Shown piece by piece: positions 35,244-44,193 of a stretch of DNA of 64,000 nt. Position numbers and translations under genes: made by a program. The first letter of the stretch is position 1. Each line of letters starts with the position of its first letter. Under the pieces are notes generated by a model, which was not told the origin of the DNA, made no database searches, and worked only from the letters and a program-made list of their open reading frames with translations. Origin of the DNA: Chitinophaga flava (GTDB taxonomy: Bacteria > Bacteroidota > Bacteroidia > Chitinophagales > Chitinophagaceae); the NCBI RefSeq assembly GCF_003308995.1, contig NZ_QFFJ01000002.1, forward strand, positions 3,596,001 through 3,660,000, in the 5' to 3' direction.

Positions 35244-35972
35244 ATGTCTCCAATTTTAGCTGAATTTATAGGCACGGCCCTGCTGCTCCTGCTGGGCAAT
35301 GGTGTTGTAGCCAATGTGGTACTTAACAAAACCAAGGGCAACAGCAGCGGATGGATTGTCATCACCACCGGATGGGCGCTGGCCGTATACGTTGGCGTAG
35401 TAGTAGCAGGTCCTTATAGTGGCGCGCACCTCAACCCTGCCGTAACAGTAGCGATGGCGTTTGCCGGTAAATTTGCCTGGGCAGATGTTCCTATGTTTGT
35501 GATCGCGCAACTGACAGGTGCTATGCTGGGCACTTCCCTGGTATGGTATAACTACAAAGACCATCTGGATGCAACACCTGACAACGGTTTACAACGTGCC
35601 TGCTTCTGCACGGAGCCGGCTATACGTAAACCACTGCGTAATTTCATCTGCGAAGTGACCGGCACTTTTGTGTTGCTGTTTACCATCTTCTACTTTACCA
35701 ATGCTGAGATGGGTGCAGAAAAAACACCCGTAGGACTGGGCTCTCTGGGCGCAGTACCTGTAGCTTTGCTCGTATGGGCCATTGGTCTTTCTCTGGGCGG
35801 CACTACCGGTTATGCCATCAATCCGGCCAGAGACCTGGGTCCTAGAATCATGCATGCGATCCTTCCTATGAAAGGTAAAGGACATAACGACTGGGGCTAT
35901 TCCTGGATACCGGTAGCTGGTCCGTTGACCGGCGCCATCCTCGCTGCCGCCCTGTACCTGTTTCTGAAATAA
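35244..35972 (+). CDS. glpF: Glycerol facilitator (aquaglyceroporin)
   Basis: 242 aa with six membrane helices and two half-helices. Both NPA motifs are present, in HLNPAVTVA and AINPARDLGPR; the Asp after the second NPAR is the mark of glycerol-conducting channels as opposed to water-only aquaporins. It lets glycerol enter across the inner membrane. It starts 57 bp after glpK and precedes the GDPD gene by 78 bp. Confidence 0.95.
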   Translation: MSPILAEFIGTALLLLLGNGVVANVVLNKTKGNSSGWIVITTGWALAVYVGVVVAGPYSGAHLNPAVTVAMAFAGKFAWADVPMFVIAQLTGAMLGTSLVWYNYKDHLDATPDNGLQRACFCTEPAIRKPLRNFICEVTGTFVLLFTIFYFTNAEMGAEKTPVGLGSLGAVPVALLVWAIGLSLGGTTGYAINPARDLGPRIMHAILPMKGKGHNDWGYSWIPVAGPLTGAILAAALYLFLK

Positions 35973-36050
35973 CCAGTAGCCATAAACGGTAAGCCTATAC
36001 GTTTATCCGTACACGTTAGAAAAAATGTATACACCTGTAAATCATCAACA

Positions 36051-36983
36051 ATGAACAAACAAAGGAATGTCCGGCTGATGGCCTGTGCCATGGCAGCTGT
36101 AGCAACTGCTTTTACAGCCTGTAAAACATCCAGACCAACCACTGCACACAACAGCGATCTCCCTGCCTTCTTTAAGGTGGGCCACCGCGGCACCAGGGGA
36201 CTGATGCCTGAAAACACCATCCCTGCCATGTACAAAGGGCTGGAAACAGGTTCCAACACTATCGAATTTGATGTACACATCACCAAAGACGGACAGGTAG
36301 TGGTTTACCACGATGCCTCCTTCACACCGTCCTACACCACGATGCCGGATGGTAAGGATATTCCGGCAGCAGACCGCAGCAAGTATGTTTTTTACCAGAT
36401 GAACTATGCCGACATCCGGCCTTTTATTATCGGTGAAAAACCATATCCGGCCTTTCCGGAACAACAGCGGCTTCGCTCCTATGCTCCACTGCTGGGCGAG
36501 ATGATCGACTCTGTAGAACACTACACCCGCACACATAACCTGCCACCGGTCTACTACCTGCTGGAAGTGAAATCTTCCGAAAAAACAGACGGCGTTGAAC
36601 AGCCTTCTCCGGAAGAATATATGAAGATCATGATGGCGGTAAAACAGTTGAAACCATTAGGCAACCGGCTGCTGATACAGTCTTTCGACATGCGCCCCCT
36701 GCAGGTGCTGCACAAAACACACCCGCATATCAAACTGGGTTTCCTCACCGGCGACAAAAACACCACATTCGAACAGCATCTGCAACAACTCGGCTTTACA
36801 CCAGCGTTCTACAATCCTTCCTACAACCTGGCGACACCGGAACTTGTAAAAAAATGTCATGATAAAAATATACGAATCGTACCCTGGACCGTACAGGAAC
36901 AGGCGGAAATGAAAAAACTGAAAGCCATCGGCGTAGACGGTATTATCACCGATTACCCTAACAGGCTCCAGGAAGCACTGTAA
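36051..36983 (+). CDS. Glycerophosphodiester phosphodiesterase, lipoprotein
   Basis: 310 aa. Lipoprotein signal MACAMAAVATAFTAC, so the enzyme sits on the periplasmic side of a membrane. The GDPD catalytic set is visible: HRGTRGLMPENT (His, Arg, Glu, Asn), EFDVHITKDGQVVVYHD (Glu, Asp, His), and at the end WTVQEQAEMKKL...GVDGIITDYP. It hydrolyses glycerophosphodiesters to glycerol 3-phosphate and an alcohol. Co-transcribed with glpDKF and the SusCD pair. No acidic surface-export signal follows the lipobox Cys (KTSRP), so a periplasmic site is likely. Confidence 0.92.
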   Translation: MNKQRNVRLMACAMAAVATAFTACKTSRPTTAHNSDLPAFFKVGHRGTRGLMPENTIPAMYKGLETGSNTIEFDVHITKDGQVVVYHDASFTPSYTTMPDGKDIPAADRSKYVFYQMNYADIRPFIIGEKPYPAFPEQQRLRSYAPLLGEMIDSVEHYTRTHNLPPVYYLLEVKSSEKTDGVEQPSPEEYMKIMMAVKQLKPLGNRLLIQSFDMRPLQVLHKTHPHIKLGFLTGDKNTTFEQHLQQLGFTPAFYNPSYNLATPELVKKCHDKNIRIVPWTVQEQAEMKKLKAIGVDGIITDYPNRLQEAL

Positions 36984-37019
36984 TTCAATCAACCAAAAAC
37001 ACAGGAAAAAATACAGTTT

Positions 37020-40000
37020 ATGAAATTGCGAACAAGATTCCGGGCATTCCGTCCGGGTGCTATTCTCATGCTATGCCTCGGGATCATTCTATCAACCTCC
37101 ACAGCCCTGTTTGCTCAGGATCTTGCCCTTACCGGTAAGGTAACCGGCACCGGTGGCATTCCCCTTCCCGGCGTAAACATACAGGTAGCCGGCACCAGCA
37201 AGGGGGCCTCCACCAATGCCGACGGTCAGTTTAAACTGAGCGCAGCGGCAGGTTCTACGTTAAAAATCTCCTTTATCGGTTACCTTTCCAAAGAAGTGAA
37301 AGTAGTCAATGCACTTCCACTGCACATTACGCTGGAAGAAGATGTACAAAAGCTCAATGATGTGGTGGTAGTGGGCTATGGCACACAGAAAAAAGCCACA
37401 TTGACAGGATCTATTACTACTGTTTCCATGGCTGAAAAAGAAGGCCGGCCTATTACCAACGCCAGTAATGCATTACAAGGCGTTCCCGGCATATTCACCA
37501 ACCTCAGCAACAGCCAGCCCGGTGTAGATAGAAGCACCATCCGTATCAGGGGTGTAGGCACACTGAGCAACAATGATCCGCTGGTTCTTGTTGATGGTAT
37601 CGAATACTCCATGGATGAGCTGAATCCAAATGACATTGAAACCATCACTGTACTAAAAGACGCTGCTGCCTCCATCTACGGTTCCCGTGCAGCCAATGGC
37701 GTTATCCTGGTGACTACCAAAAAAGGAAAAGGCGTCTCTAAGATCAACTACAGCTACTATCGTGGCGTGCAGAAAGCCACCTATCTGCCAGATATCATTA
37801 CCGACCCGATTGCGTATATGAAGCTGAAGAACCAGGCCAACCTGAACGAAGGAACTACCAAGCTTGATTACTCCGATGCACAGATTGCAGAATATGAAAA
37901 AGGTATGCTGACCGATCCGATCACTTATCCAGCCAACAACTGGTATAAGATCGCGCTGAAGAATGGTATTATACAGAAACATGATCTGAGTGTATCCGGT
38001 AGCACCGACAAGTATCAATACCGTTTGTCACTGGGTTATCTCGACAGGGATGGTATCCTCTTCGGGCCTGGCAACCATGAGAAAAAATACTCTGTGGGTC
38101 TGAACAGCTCCATGCAGGTAACCCAAAGGTTAAGAGCCGGTCTCACACTGGATGGCTATTACCGCAACTATACACAGCCTTTCTACAATTCTACCTGGGA
38201 GTACCTCGCTAGAGCACTGCCTATCCTCACCGATACGCTGGCTGATGGTCGTTATGGTAACTCCTGGCTGCGTACTACTGGCCGCAACAACTGGGAACAT
38301 CCCCGTATGCTTTCCTATAATGGTTTGCAGACTAAAGTGGTACAACGTTTTCTGGCTACTATTTTCGCAGAATACAAGCTGCCTTTTGATATCAACTACA
38401 ATATCAAATTCGGCGTGGATAAATATGATGGTCAGCTGACGCAGTTTACACCGCGCATGCAAACGTTTGACCCGAAAACCAATGCAGCTACCAACTGGAA
38501 CAATCCCAATACAGCACCCCGTTCCTACAAAACGGACTACAATGACATGAACATTCACTTCTACAATACCCTGGATTGGAAGAAGACGTTTGCATCCAAA
38601 CATAATGTGAGTGCCATGGTAGGTGCCAGCTACGACAACTTCGAGAAAGACCAGTTTGACGCCAGCATGTACGGTTATCTGGACGGTACGCTGGACGCCC
38701 TGAGCGCCGGTGTTTACTGGAACGCTACTTCCGGTACTACCACGCGCGATGTACTGGAATCTTATTTTGGTCGTGTGAACTATGACTTTGATGGTAAGTA
38801 TCTGTTCGAAGCAGCTTTCCGTTACGATGGTTCTTCCAAGTTTGCTCCCGGCAAACGTTGGGGCTTTTATCCTTCCGCTTCTGCAGGATGGCGTATAGAC
38901 AAGGAGTCCTTCTTCCAGTCTTCCCTGATAGATGTGCTCAAACTCCGCGCTTCTGCTGGTCAGATGGGAACTCAGGCCGTGCCCCTGTACAGCTATATTC
39001 CTTCCGTTAGCATGGGAGAAGACTATAGCTTTGGCGGCGGCGCTTCGTCCGGACTCAGCTCCGGAGCTGCAGTTACCGCTGCAGTAGATCCCAGTATCAA
39101 ATGGGAAGTAACCTCCACTTATAATGCAGGTGTAGATGTGAATCTGTTTAAAAGCCGTTTAGCCGTTTCCGTAGATGTCTACAAAAAAATCACAGACGGT
39201 ATTTTACGTACAGTAACACTTGCTTCACAGGTAGGTAATCTGAACGGGCCGAAAAGAAATGTAGGCAGAGTAGATAACACTGGTATTGAGCTGGTAGTAC
39301 AATACAAAAACAATTTCGGAAACCTGGATTACGGTGTATATGGTAACGCCTCCTATAACAAAAACATGGTAGTAAACCTGAAAGGTGAAAAAATCTATAA
39401 TGGTAACACCATCACGCAGGAGGGCTACCCTATAGATGCCTATTATGTTTTACTGTCTGACGGTATTTTCCAATCAGATGAAGAAGTGGCCAAGAGTCCA
39501 TTCCAGAGCAACAAAACCAAAGCAGGTTATATCAAATACAAGGACATCAACGGTGATGGTATTATCAACGGTGATGACCGTGTAGCACTGAACAGCTCTT
39601 CTTCTGTTCCCAAATGGACATTTGGTTTTGGCTTTAACCTGGGTTATAAAGGTATCTCCCTCAGCGCTTCCTTCCAGGGTATTGCCGGTGTTAAAGCTTA
39701 TCCGGTGGGCAACCTGGCCTTACCTTTCGTGAATGGCGCCAATGCTACCAAAGAATGGCTTACAGATGCCTGGACACCTCAAAACACCAATGCCCGTCTG
39801 CCGATTGTTACAACCGGTACCAATGGTGTAGACAACTTCCGCGGTTCCGATTTCTGGTTAAGAGACAACTCCTATGTAAGAATGCGTAATCTTCAGCTGG
39901 GCTATTCTTTACCTGACAGATGGTTGTCTAAAGTAAAGATCAGCAAGGTGAATGTTTTTGTGAATGGTGAGAACCTGCTGACTTTCTCCCGTTACAAAGA

Positions 40001-40091
40001 TTTCGATCCGGAAGCAGTACTTGATCAGAGCAATCTTTACCGCTATCCTATGCTGAAAACCTTCAACGGCGGTCTGAATGTTACCTTTTAA
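37020..40091 (+). CDS. SusC/RagA-like TonB-dependent outer-membrane transporter
   Basis: 1023 aa. Signal peptide (ends ALFAQ), then a CarboxypepD_reg-like beta domain (LTGKVTGTGGIPLPGVNIQVAGT...), the SusC marker VVVVGYGTQKKATLTGSI, a plug domain with DPLVLVDGIEYSMDELNPNDIETITVLKDAAASIYGSRAANGVILVTTK, and a 22-strand barrel ending in Phe. No STN domain, so it is not tied to an anti-sigma system. It forms a nutrient-uptake complex with the SusD partner encoded 12 bp downstream. The operon context points to a glycerol-phosphate compound as substrate. Confidence 0.96.
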   Translation: MKLRTRFRAFRPGAILMLCLGIILSTSTALFAQDLALTGKVTGTGGIPLPGVNIQVAGTSKGASTNADGQFKLSAAAGSTLKISFIGYLSKEVKVVNALPLHITLEEDVQKLNDVVVVGYGTQKKATLTGSITTVSMAEKEGRPITNASNALQGVPGIFTNLSNSQPGVDRSTIRIRGVGTLSNNDPLVLVDGIEYSMDELNPNDIETITVLKDAAASIYGSRAANGVILVTTKKGKGVSKINYSYYRGVQKATYLPDIITDPIAYMKLKNQANLNEGTTKLDYSDAQIAEYEKGMLTDPITYPANNWYKIALKNGIIQKHDLSVSGSTDKYQYRLSLGYLDRDGILFGPGNHEKKYSVGLNSSMQVTQRLRAGLTLDGYYRNYTQPFYNSTWEYLARALPILTDTLADGRYGNSWLRTTGRNNWEHPRMLSYNGLQTKVVQRFLATIFAEYKLPFDINYNIKFGVDKYDGQLTQFTPRMQTFDPKTNAATNWNNPNTAPRSYKTDYNDMNIHFYNTLDWKKTFASKHNVSAMVGASYDNFEKDQFDASMYGYLDGTLDALSAGVYWNATSGTTTRDVLESYFGRVNYDFDGKYLFEAAFRYDGSSKFAPGKRWGFYPSASAGWRIDKESFFQSSLIDVLKLRASAGQMGTQAVPLYSYIPSVSMGEDYSFGGGASSGLSSGAAVTAAVDPSIKWEVTSTYNAGVDVNLFKSRLAVSVDVYKKITDGILRTVTLASQVGNLNGPKRNVGRVDNTGIELVVQYKNNFGNLDYGVYGNASYNKNMVVNLKGEKIYNGNTITQEGYPIDAYYVLLSDGIFQSDEEVAKSPFQSNKTKAGYIKYKDINGDGIINGDDRVALNSSSSVPKWTFGFGFNLGYKGISLSASFQGIAGVKAYPVGNLALPFVNGANATKEWLTDAWTPQNTNARLPIVTTGTNGVDNFRGSDFWLRDNSYVRMRNLQLGYSLPDRWLSKVKISKVNVFVNGENLLTFSRYKDFDPEAVLDQSNLYRYPMLKTFNGGLNVTF

Positions 40092-40103
40092 TCGTACCCA
40101 ACA

Positions 40104-41690
40104 ATGAACCAAATGAAAAAGATATATTATGCGATAATGGTCGCAGGATTTCTGGCCACAGGCTGTAACAAAAGCCTGCTGGACACTGCTCCGCACGATA
40201 GATACACAGAAGCAACCTTCTGGAAAACACCGGAAGCCGCTAATGCAGCCCTCACTGGTTGTTATTCCGTATTGCGCAATGACGGTATATTCGGAGGCAA
40301 AGGCTCCAACAATGCTACTGCCTTGTGGGATGAGACCCTGTCTCCCAATGCTTACAACAAAACCAATGTCATGAGCTTTAATGCCATTGCGGCGGGCTCA
40401 CAGATGCCCAGCAGTGGCGGTATTATCAGCTCCAGGTATAGCGATTGTTACGGTGGTATAGGCCGTTGCAATACCTTCCTGAAGAAAGTAGATGAGGTGC
40501 CTGGTATGGATGAAAACCAGAAAAAAGTAATGAAAGGGCAAGTCCTCTTTTTACGTGGCCTCTATTATTTCCTGTTACAAAACTACTATGGCGGCGTTCC
40601 TTTAATCCTGGACCCTCCCAATATTCTCACACAGAGCTCACTTCCACGTAACAAACGCGAGGAGGTAGTGGCTCAGGTACTCAAAGACCTGGATGATGCA
40701 GCAGCTGTTTTACCACTTACCTACGGCGCCAGCGACAAAGGCAGGGCCACCAAAGGTGCAGCCATGGCCCTCAAGGCAAGAGTGTTGTTATATGAAGCCA
40801 GCCCCTTACTCAATCCCGGCAATGACCAGAACAAATGGACAGCGGCTGCCGCTGCTGCCAAAGCAGTGATGGATCTGGGTGGTACCGGTTATGGTTTGTT
40901 TGCCAACTATCGTAACCTGTTTCAGAAACAGAATGAGAACAACAAGGAAGTGATCTTTGATGTACAGTATATGTTTCCCAATCAAGGCAACTCCTTCGAC
41001 CTGATCTGTTCTCAGTACAATTCCAATGCGCCATTGCTGGGACTGGCACAGGCCTATTACATGAAGAATGGTTTGCCCATCACAGACCCGGCTTCCGGAT
41101 ATGATGCCAAACGGCCGTATATCAACCGTGATCCACGCTTACAAGGTACTATCACTTTCCCAACAGATATATACCAGGGCAAAACCGTGGATTCCAGCCG
41201 CTTTGCGATTACCGGTTACGGAGTAAAAAAATTCAGTGTGTATGATACGCTGGCTCCCGCACAGGCAGACAAAGACCTGAAAGGCGGACAGTCAGAAATC
41301 AACTTTATTGTCCTGCGTTATGCAGATATTCTGATGATGTATGCAGAAGCACAGAATGAAGCAGCAGGTCCCGACGCGTCTGTATATGCAGCACTCAACC
41401 AGATCCGCGATCGTATAGGTATGCCTCGTTTTGCAGCTAATCTGACCAAAGACGATATGCGTAAGGAAATACGCCATGAAAGACGCGTGGAGTTTGCCTG
41501 CGAAGGATTGTACTACAATGATATCCGTCGCTGGAAGACTGCAGAAACTGAGTTGAATACTGAAATTTATGACTTTGCCGGAAAAGTACTGGAGAAACGT
41601 ACCTTTAATCCTAAAAGGGATTACTGGTGGCCTATCCCTCAAACAGAGAAGGACCTCAATCCCAATCTGGAGCAGAATCCGGGATACTAG
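40104..41690 (+). CDS. SusD/RagB-like substrate-binding lipoprotein
   Basis: 528 aa. Lipoprotein signal IMVAGFLATGC (the start could be Met1 or Met4), then the SusD helical TPR-rich fold with QVLFLRGLYYFLLQNYYGGVPLILDPP and the C-terminal block LRYADILMMYAEAQNEA...IRHERRVEFACEGLYYNDIRRWKTAE and WWPIPQTEKDLNPNLEQNPGY. Surface lid of the SusC transporter, binding the imported ligand. A hairpin lies between it and the PafA-type gene. Confidence 0.95.
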   Translation: MNQMKKIYYAIMVAGFLATGCNKSLLDTAPHDRYTEATFWKTPEAANAALTGCYSVLRNDGIFGGKGSNNATALWDETLSPNAYNKTNVMSFNAIAAGSQMPSSGGIISSRYSDCYGGIGRCNTFLKKVDEVPGMDENQKKVMKGQVLFLRGLYYFLLQNYYGGVPLILDPPNILTQSSLPRNKREEVVAQVLKDLDDAAAVLPLTYGASDKGRATKGAAMALKARVLLYEASPLLNPGNDQNKWTAAAAAAKAVMDLGGTGYGLFANYRNLFQKQNENNKEVIFDVQYMFPNQGNSFDLICSQYNSNAPLLGLAQAYYMKNGLPITDPASGYDAKRPYINRDPRLQGTITFPTDIYQGKTVDSSRFAITGYGVKKFSVYDTLAPAQADKDLKGGQSEINFIVLRYADILMMYAEAQNEAAGPDASVYAALNQIRDRIGMPRFAANLTKDDMRKEIRHERRVEFACEGLYYNDIRRWKTAETELNTEIYDFAGKVLEKRTFNPKRDYWWPIPQTEKDLNPNLEQNPGY

Positions 41691-41755
41691 TATTCATCCA
41701 GCTATTTGTCCGTTCATACATAAAGGCAGACATAATTGCTGAAAACAAAATAAAC

Positions 41756-41790
41756 TTAGCGGTTCTGGCCGGAGGGACCAGAACCGCTAA
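41756..41790. terminator. Stem-loop between susD and the PafA-type gene
   Basis: TTAGCGGTTCTGG (41756-41768) and CCAGAACCGCTAA (41778-41790) are perfect 13-bp arms with a 9-nt loop. There is no T-run, so it may attenuate or protect the upstream mRNA rather than stop all transcription into the phosphatase gene. Confidence 0.75.
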
Positions 41791-41821
41791 CTATTTACAG
41801 CACTATTGAAATCTAAGAATT

Positions 41822-43450
41822 ATGACCAGACTTAAACTCTCCGCCATGCTGATGACGGGAGCCTTTGCCCTTGCGCAAAGCCTGTCAGCGTTGGCACAAA
41901 CACCCGAAAGGCCCAAGCTTATTGTAGGGATTGTTGTAGACCAGATGCGTTGGGATTACCTGTATCGTTATGCCGACCGCTATGAAGCCGGCGGCTTTAA
42001 AAGAATGCTGAATGAAGGTTTCACTTGTGAAAACACTACCATCAGCCATCTTCCGTCCTTTACCGCTGTAGGACACAGCACCGTATATACCGGCTCCGTA
42101 CCAGCCATCCACGGCATTACCGGCAACGACTGGACTGACCAGCAAACCGGCAGAAAATGGTATTGCACAGAAGACACCATCGCCAAATCAGTAGGCAGTA
42201 CTTCCACCGCCGGCCAGATGTCGCCACGCAACCTGCTGGCATCCACCATCACCGATGAACTGCGCCTGGCCACCAACTTCCGCTCCAAAGTAGTAGGCGT
42301 ATCCCTGAAAGACCGCGCCTCCATCCTCCCGGCAGGACATACGCCCAACGGTGCTTTCTGGTTTGATGATGCCAACGGCAACTTCATTACCAGCACCTAT
42401 TACATGAATGAACTGCCAGAATGGGTAAAGCGCTTCAACGCCAGACAACTGCCTGCCCAGCTCATGTCCAAGCCCTGGGAAACACTCTACCCGATCAATA
42501 CCTACGTGCAAAGTGCTGCTGACAATGTTTCCTGGGAAGGTACCTTTCGTGGCGAAAAAACACCGGTATTCCCCCACGACATGAAAGAGATCTATAAAAA
42601 AGATCCTGGCAGTCTGCGTACCACGCCTTCCGGCAATACCCTCACCCTCGAATTTGCCAGAGCCGCTGTGGAAGGATATGATCTTGGCAATGGCACCGCC
42701 ACCGACTTCCTCACCATCAACTGTGCCTCTACTGACTATGTAGGCCATCAATACGGTCCTAACTCCATAGAAGTGGAAGATACCTATCTGCGCCTCGACA
42801 AAGATCTTTCCGCCTTCTTTACCTACCTGGACCAGAAAGTAGGTAAAGGCAACTACCTCGTATTCCTCACTGCCGACCATGGTGCAGCCCATTCTGTTGG
42901 CTTTATGCAGGAACATAATCTGCCAGCAGGTTTCGTGAAAGACAAAGCCATGATGAGCAGCCTTGACAGCCTCCTGGCAGCCCGCTTCGGCGTGAAAGGA
43001 CTGGTACGTTCCGGTATGAACTATCATGTGAACTATGACGTGGCCAAAATAGAAGCCAGCAAACTGGACTATGACGCCATTAAAAAAGAAACCGTCAAAT
43101 TCCTTCAGCGACAACCCGGTATCCAGTTCGCCGCCGATATCGACAACCTGGGCAACAGCCCAATACCGGAGCCTATCAAAACCATGATCAGCAACGGATA
43201 CAACCCAAAACGTACCGGCGCCGTAATGATCATCCCCGAACCAGGATGGTACCAGGGCTTTGAGAAAGGCACTACCCACGGCAACTGGAACCCTTACGAT
43301 ATCCATATTCCGCTCGTATTCATGGGATGGCATGTGAAACACGGCGCCAGCAATGAAACCGTACACATGACAGATATCGCTGCCACCCTGGCCGATATGT
43401 TGCGCATCCAGATGCCCAACGGCTGCGTTGGACGCCCCATCAAATTTTAG
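41822..43450 (+). CDS. pafA: PafA-type secreted alkaline phosphatase
   Basis: 542 aa with a signal peptide (ends LSALAQ). The active site of PafA is reproduced: metal ligand Asp40 (VVDQMRWDYLYRYADRY), nucleophile Thr81 in SFTAVGHS, Asn102 in GITGNDW, and the phosphate-binding Lys163 and Arg165 in VSLKDRASILPAGH; LTADHGAAH holds metal ligands. PafA enzymes hydrolyse phosphomonoesters with little substrate preference and are not repressed by phosphate. It should release glycerol and phosphate from the products of GDPD. Last gene of the locus, with REP-like copy 3 about 70 bp after the stop. Confidence 0.88.
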   Translation: MTRLKLSAMLMTGAFALAQSLSALAQTPERPKLIVGIVVDQMRWDYLYRYADRYEAGGFKRMLNEGFTCENTTISHLPSFTAVGHSTVYTGSVPAIHGITGNDWTDQQTGRKWYCTEDTIAKSVGSTSTAGQMSPRNLLASTITDELRLATNFRSKVVGVSLKDRASILPAGHTPNGAFWFDDANGNFITSTYYMNELPEWVKRFNARQLPAQLMSKPWETLYPINTYVQSAADNVSWEGTFRGEKTPVFPHDMKEIYKKDPGSLRTTPSGNTLTLEFARAAVEGYDLGNGTATDFLTINCASTDYVGHQYGPNSIEVEDTYLRLDKDLSAFFTYLDQKVGKGNYLVFLTADHGAAHSVGFMQEHNLPAGFVKDKAMMSSLDSLLAARFGVKGLVRSGMNYHVNYDVAKIEASKLDYDAIKKETVKFLQRQPGIQFAADIDNLGNSPIPEPIKTMISNGYNPKRTGAVMIIPEPGWYQGFEKGTTHGNWNPYDIHIPLVFMGWHVKHGASNETVHMTDIAATLADMLRIQMPNGCVGRPIKF

Positions 43451-43520
43451 TTAAAGATGGTGTGTTTTGAAAGAGAAGAATGTTTTGATATCTTCATAAA
43501 TAATCAACATATCTAAAATA

Positions 43521-43542
43521 GCCCAGGGCTAAAGCCCTGGGC
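43521..43542. repeat. REP-like palindrome copy 3
   Basis: GCCCAGGGCT and AGCCCTGGGC, perfect 10-bp arms around AA, between pafA and the HEAT-repeat gene (17 bp before its ATG). It can serve as a terminator for the locus, and it also lies in the leader of the next gene. Confidence 0.82.
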
Positions 43543-43558
43543 CTCTTAATTATTTTAT

Positions 43559-44185
43559 ATGGGAATTATTGAGCAGTTAGCATCTTCATTGGGCCGTCGG
43601 GACGAAGTTCCCAATCAGGAACTGGCCGCTGCGATAGCCGGTGGCAAGGACAGTGGTGCTGTAAAGGAGTTAGTGGCTCTTCTCCAGCATAAGGATAAAA
43701 ACATTCAGCACGACAGTATCAAAGTGCTATATGAAATTGGGGCTGTACAGCCGGCCATGATTGCGCCGTATGCAAAGGATTTCATTGCACTGCTCGACAG
43801 TCGCAACAACCGGATGCAATGGGGTGCTATGACCGCCCTGCAAACCATTACAATGGAACAACCGGCGCAGATCTATGACTCATTGGGTAAGCTGTCTGCC
43901 ATTGCAGACAAAGGTTCTGTGATTACCAAAGATAATTACATGAGCATACTTGTTAAGCTTTACTCCGTGAAGGCTTATGCAGAAGCCGTATACCCCCTGT
44001 TCAACGAACAACTGCTGCAAAGCCCCGTCAACCAGCTGCCGATGTATGCAGAACTCATGCAACCCTGCATTCAGACTCCCCACAAAACATTGTTCCGCCA
44101 GACACTGACAACCAGACTTCCGGATATAGAAAAAGAATCCAAAAGAAAAAGAGTGGAGAAGGTCCTTAAAAAAACTGAAAAATAA
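43559..44185 (+). CDS. HEAT-repeat protein
   Basis: 208 aa, all-alpha, no signal peptide. HEAT-like helix pairs are visible: AVKELVALLQHKDKNIQHDSIKVLYEIGAV, then MIAPYAKDFIALLDSRNNRMQWGAMTALQTIT. The C-terminus is strongly basic (KESKRKRVEKVLKKTEK). A scaffold or binding protein; no enzyme motif. Homologues of this size are present in Bacteroidota without a known role. Convergent with the hybrid kinase gene (8 bp between the stops). Confidence 0.7.
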   Translation: MGIIEQLASSLGRRDEVPNQELAAAIAGGKDSGAVKELVALLQHKDKNIQHDSIKVLYEIGAVQPAMIAPYAKDFIALLDSRNNRMQWGAMTALQTITMEQPAQIYDSLGKLSAIADKGSVITKDNYMSILVKLYSVKAYAEAVYPLFNEQLLQSPVNQLPMYAELMQPCIQTPHKTLFRQTLTTRLPDIEKESKRKRVEKVLKKTEK

Positions 44186-44193
44186 GAAGCCCG

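Noticed and set aside
42188..43366. Long open frame (392 codons) on the minus strand
   Set aside because: It is fully antisense to pafA, whose active-site motifs are all in place; the antisense protein shows no family pattern and is a by-product of codon bias.
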